Of a stretch of 64,000 bases of DNA, positions 63,217 through 64,000 are shown in pieces. The notes under the pieces are model-generated. The model was given only the letters and a program-made list of their open reading frames with translations, was not told where the DNA came from and made no database searches. Each line of letters starts with the position of its first letter. The stretch's first letter is position 1. The stretch is from CALGDE01 sp964655355 (GTDB taxonomy: Bacteria; Cyanobacteriota; Cyanobacteriia; CACIAM-69d): assembly GCA_964655355.1 (NCBI GenBank), contig CAZZMD010000007.1, positions 49,700 to 113,699 on the forward strand, given 5' to 3'. A program made the position numbers and the translations under genes.

Positions 63217-64000
63217 ATGCCCAATTCCATCATAGCGTCCCAATTCGAGGGCTCCCAGCAGACCTTGACAATCACTCCACCGGCCGATGGTTTAGCGCTA
63301 CGGGGACGGGTGCAAATTCCGGGCGATAAATCCATTTCTCACCGGGCGCTGATGTTGGGGGCATTAGCGGAAGGGACGACCACCATTGAGGGGTTGCTAT
63401 TGGGGGAAGATCCCCGCAGTACGGCGGCATGTTTTCGGGCGATGGGTGCAGAAATTAGCGAGCTGAATACCAGCAAAGTTACGGTCAAAGGGATTGGGCT
63501 GGGCAATCTACAAGAGCCAATGGATGTGCTGAATGCGGGAAATTCCGGCACCACATTGCGGCTGATGCTGGGGATTTTGGCGTCCCATCCCGATCGCTAT
63601 TTCAGTGTTACCGGGGATTCTTCCCTGCGATCGCGCCCCATGGGTCGAGTGATCAATCCTCTCAAAACAATGGGGGCGGATATTTGGGGTCGCAAGGGCA
63701 ATACGCTGGCCCCCCTAGCAGTCCAGGGGCGATCGCTGAAACCCACGACCTATCGATCGCCCATTGCGTCGGCCCAAGTGAAATCCTGTTTGCTATTAGC
63801 GGGATTGATGACGGAGGGGGAAACCAAGGTCATTGAGCCGGCCCTGTCTCGGGATCACAGTGAGCGGATGCTGAAGGCCTTTGGGGCCACCGTCAAAGTC
63901 GATCCTGATGAGATCAGCGCTGCGGTGGTAGGACCGGCAAAATTAACGGGACAGCCGGTGATTGTGCCGGGGGATATTAGTTCGGCGGCATTTTGGTTGG
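63217..64000 (+). CDS. aroA: 3-phosphoshikimate 1-carboxyvinyltransferase (EPSP synthase), 3' truncated by window edge
   Basis: The frame is open from the ATG at 63217 to the last base, about 261 residues of some 430-450. It catalyses phosphoenolpyruvate + shikimate-3-phosphate to EPSP in the shikimate pathway. Visible motifs: RGRVQIPGDKSISHRALMLG with the substrate-binding Lys, LNAGNSGTTLRLMLGIL (the PEP-binding Asn-Ala-Gly-Asn-Ser-Gly-Thr loop), DSSLRSRPMGRVINPL and SAQVKSCLLLAGLM, then SRDHSERMLKAFG. The loop NAGNSGTT contrasts with the GNAGTAMR of class I enzymes and is of class II type. No stop is seen before the edge. Confidence 0.95.
   Translation, partial: MPNSIIASQFEGSQQTLTITPPADGLALRGRVQIPGDKSISHRALMLGALAEGTTTIEGLLLGEDPRSTAACFRAMGAEISELNTSKVTVKGIGLGNLQEPMDVLNAGNSGTTLRLMLGILASHPDRYFSVTGDSSLRSRPMGRVINPLKTMGADIWGRKGNTLAPLAVQGRSLKPTTYRSPIASAQVKSCLLLAGLMTEGETKVIEPALSRDHSERMLKAFGATVKVDPDEISAAVVGPAKLTGQPVIVPGDISSAAFWL

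Overview
The window is chromosomal DNA of a cyanobacterium. The palindrome GCGATCGC (HIP1) recurs throughout, and many genes are cyanobacterial hallmarks: the histidine kinase NblS directly after purD, a thylakoid photosystem I accumulation factor, paired bacterioferritins with Bfd, an SLH/OprB porin, L-cysteine/cystine lyase, split GDT1/Hmx manganese exporters and a DUF1400 hydrolase. I recognised no phage, insertion sequence, CRISPR array or rRNA operon. Both edges cut genes: a sugar ABC permease on the left and aroA on the right.

Layout. 1-3.4 kb: permease end, lipid kinase, initiator tRNA-Met, a LivK-like lipoprotein, an unidentified fold-prone spacer and tRNA-Ser(GCU). 3.7-7.8 kb: DnaJ-like chaperone, DUF1993, TPR protein, 2Fe-2S ferredoxin, PPC-like secreted protein. 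7.9-16.6 kb: UvrD-like helicase, two envelope or membrane proteins, an RTX beta-helix protein and an HlyD/MacA-type adaptor. 16.7-18.4 kb: iron storage, with a ferroxidase-type Bfr, a haem-type Bfr and Bfd. 18.7-22.1 kb: DUF815 ATPase, GNAT, cystine lyase. 22.2-29.8 kb: a glycan or protein-glycosylation block (two GT2, a WcaF-like acetyltransferase, GT4, a TPR-O-GlcNAc-transferase-like protein). 29.9-36.2 kb: LysR regulator, DUF2288, OafA-like acyltransferase, class-A-like serine hydrolase, NlpC/P60, the two GDT1 halves, a cyanobacterial hypothetical and SUI1. 36.3-40.4 kb: DUF1400 hydrolase, an EAD1-FGE protein and a sugar-nucleotide epimerase. 40.8-44.4 kb: purD-nblS. 44.5-53.4 kb: secreted protein, M1 aminopeptidase, methyltransferase, ROK kinase, SLH protein, PSI factor, DUF502. 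53.6-64 kb: nusB, ftsY, Uma2, a small acidic protein, ridA, porin, YqiA-like esterase, membrane GTPase, a hypothetical and aroA.

The most interesting locus is 38181-39488. An EAD1 adaptor domain, a repetitive linker and a catalytically degenerate FGE/C-type-lectin domain end in what looks like the variable repeat of a diversity-generating retroelement (DGR). No reverse transcriptase or template repeat is in the window, so the retroelement would act from elsewhere. Two other unexplained patterns are a long imperfect inverted repeat at 3113-3243 between tRNA-Ser and the LivK gene, and a recurrent habit of short (8-17 nt) head-to-tail duplications in spacers and at gene ends.
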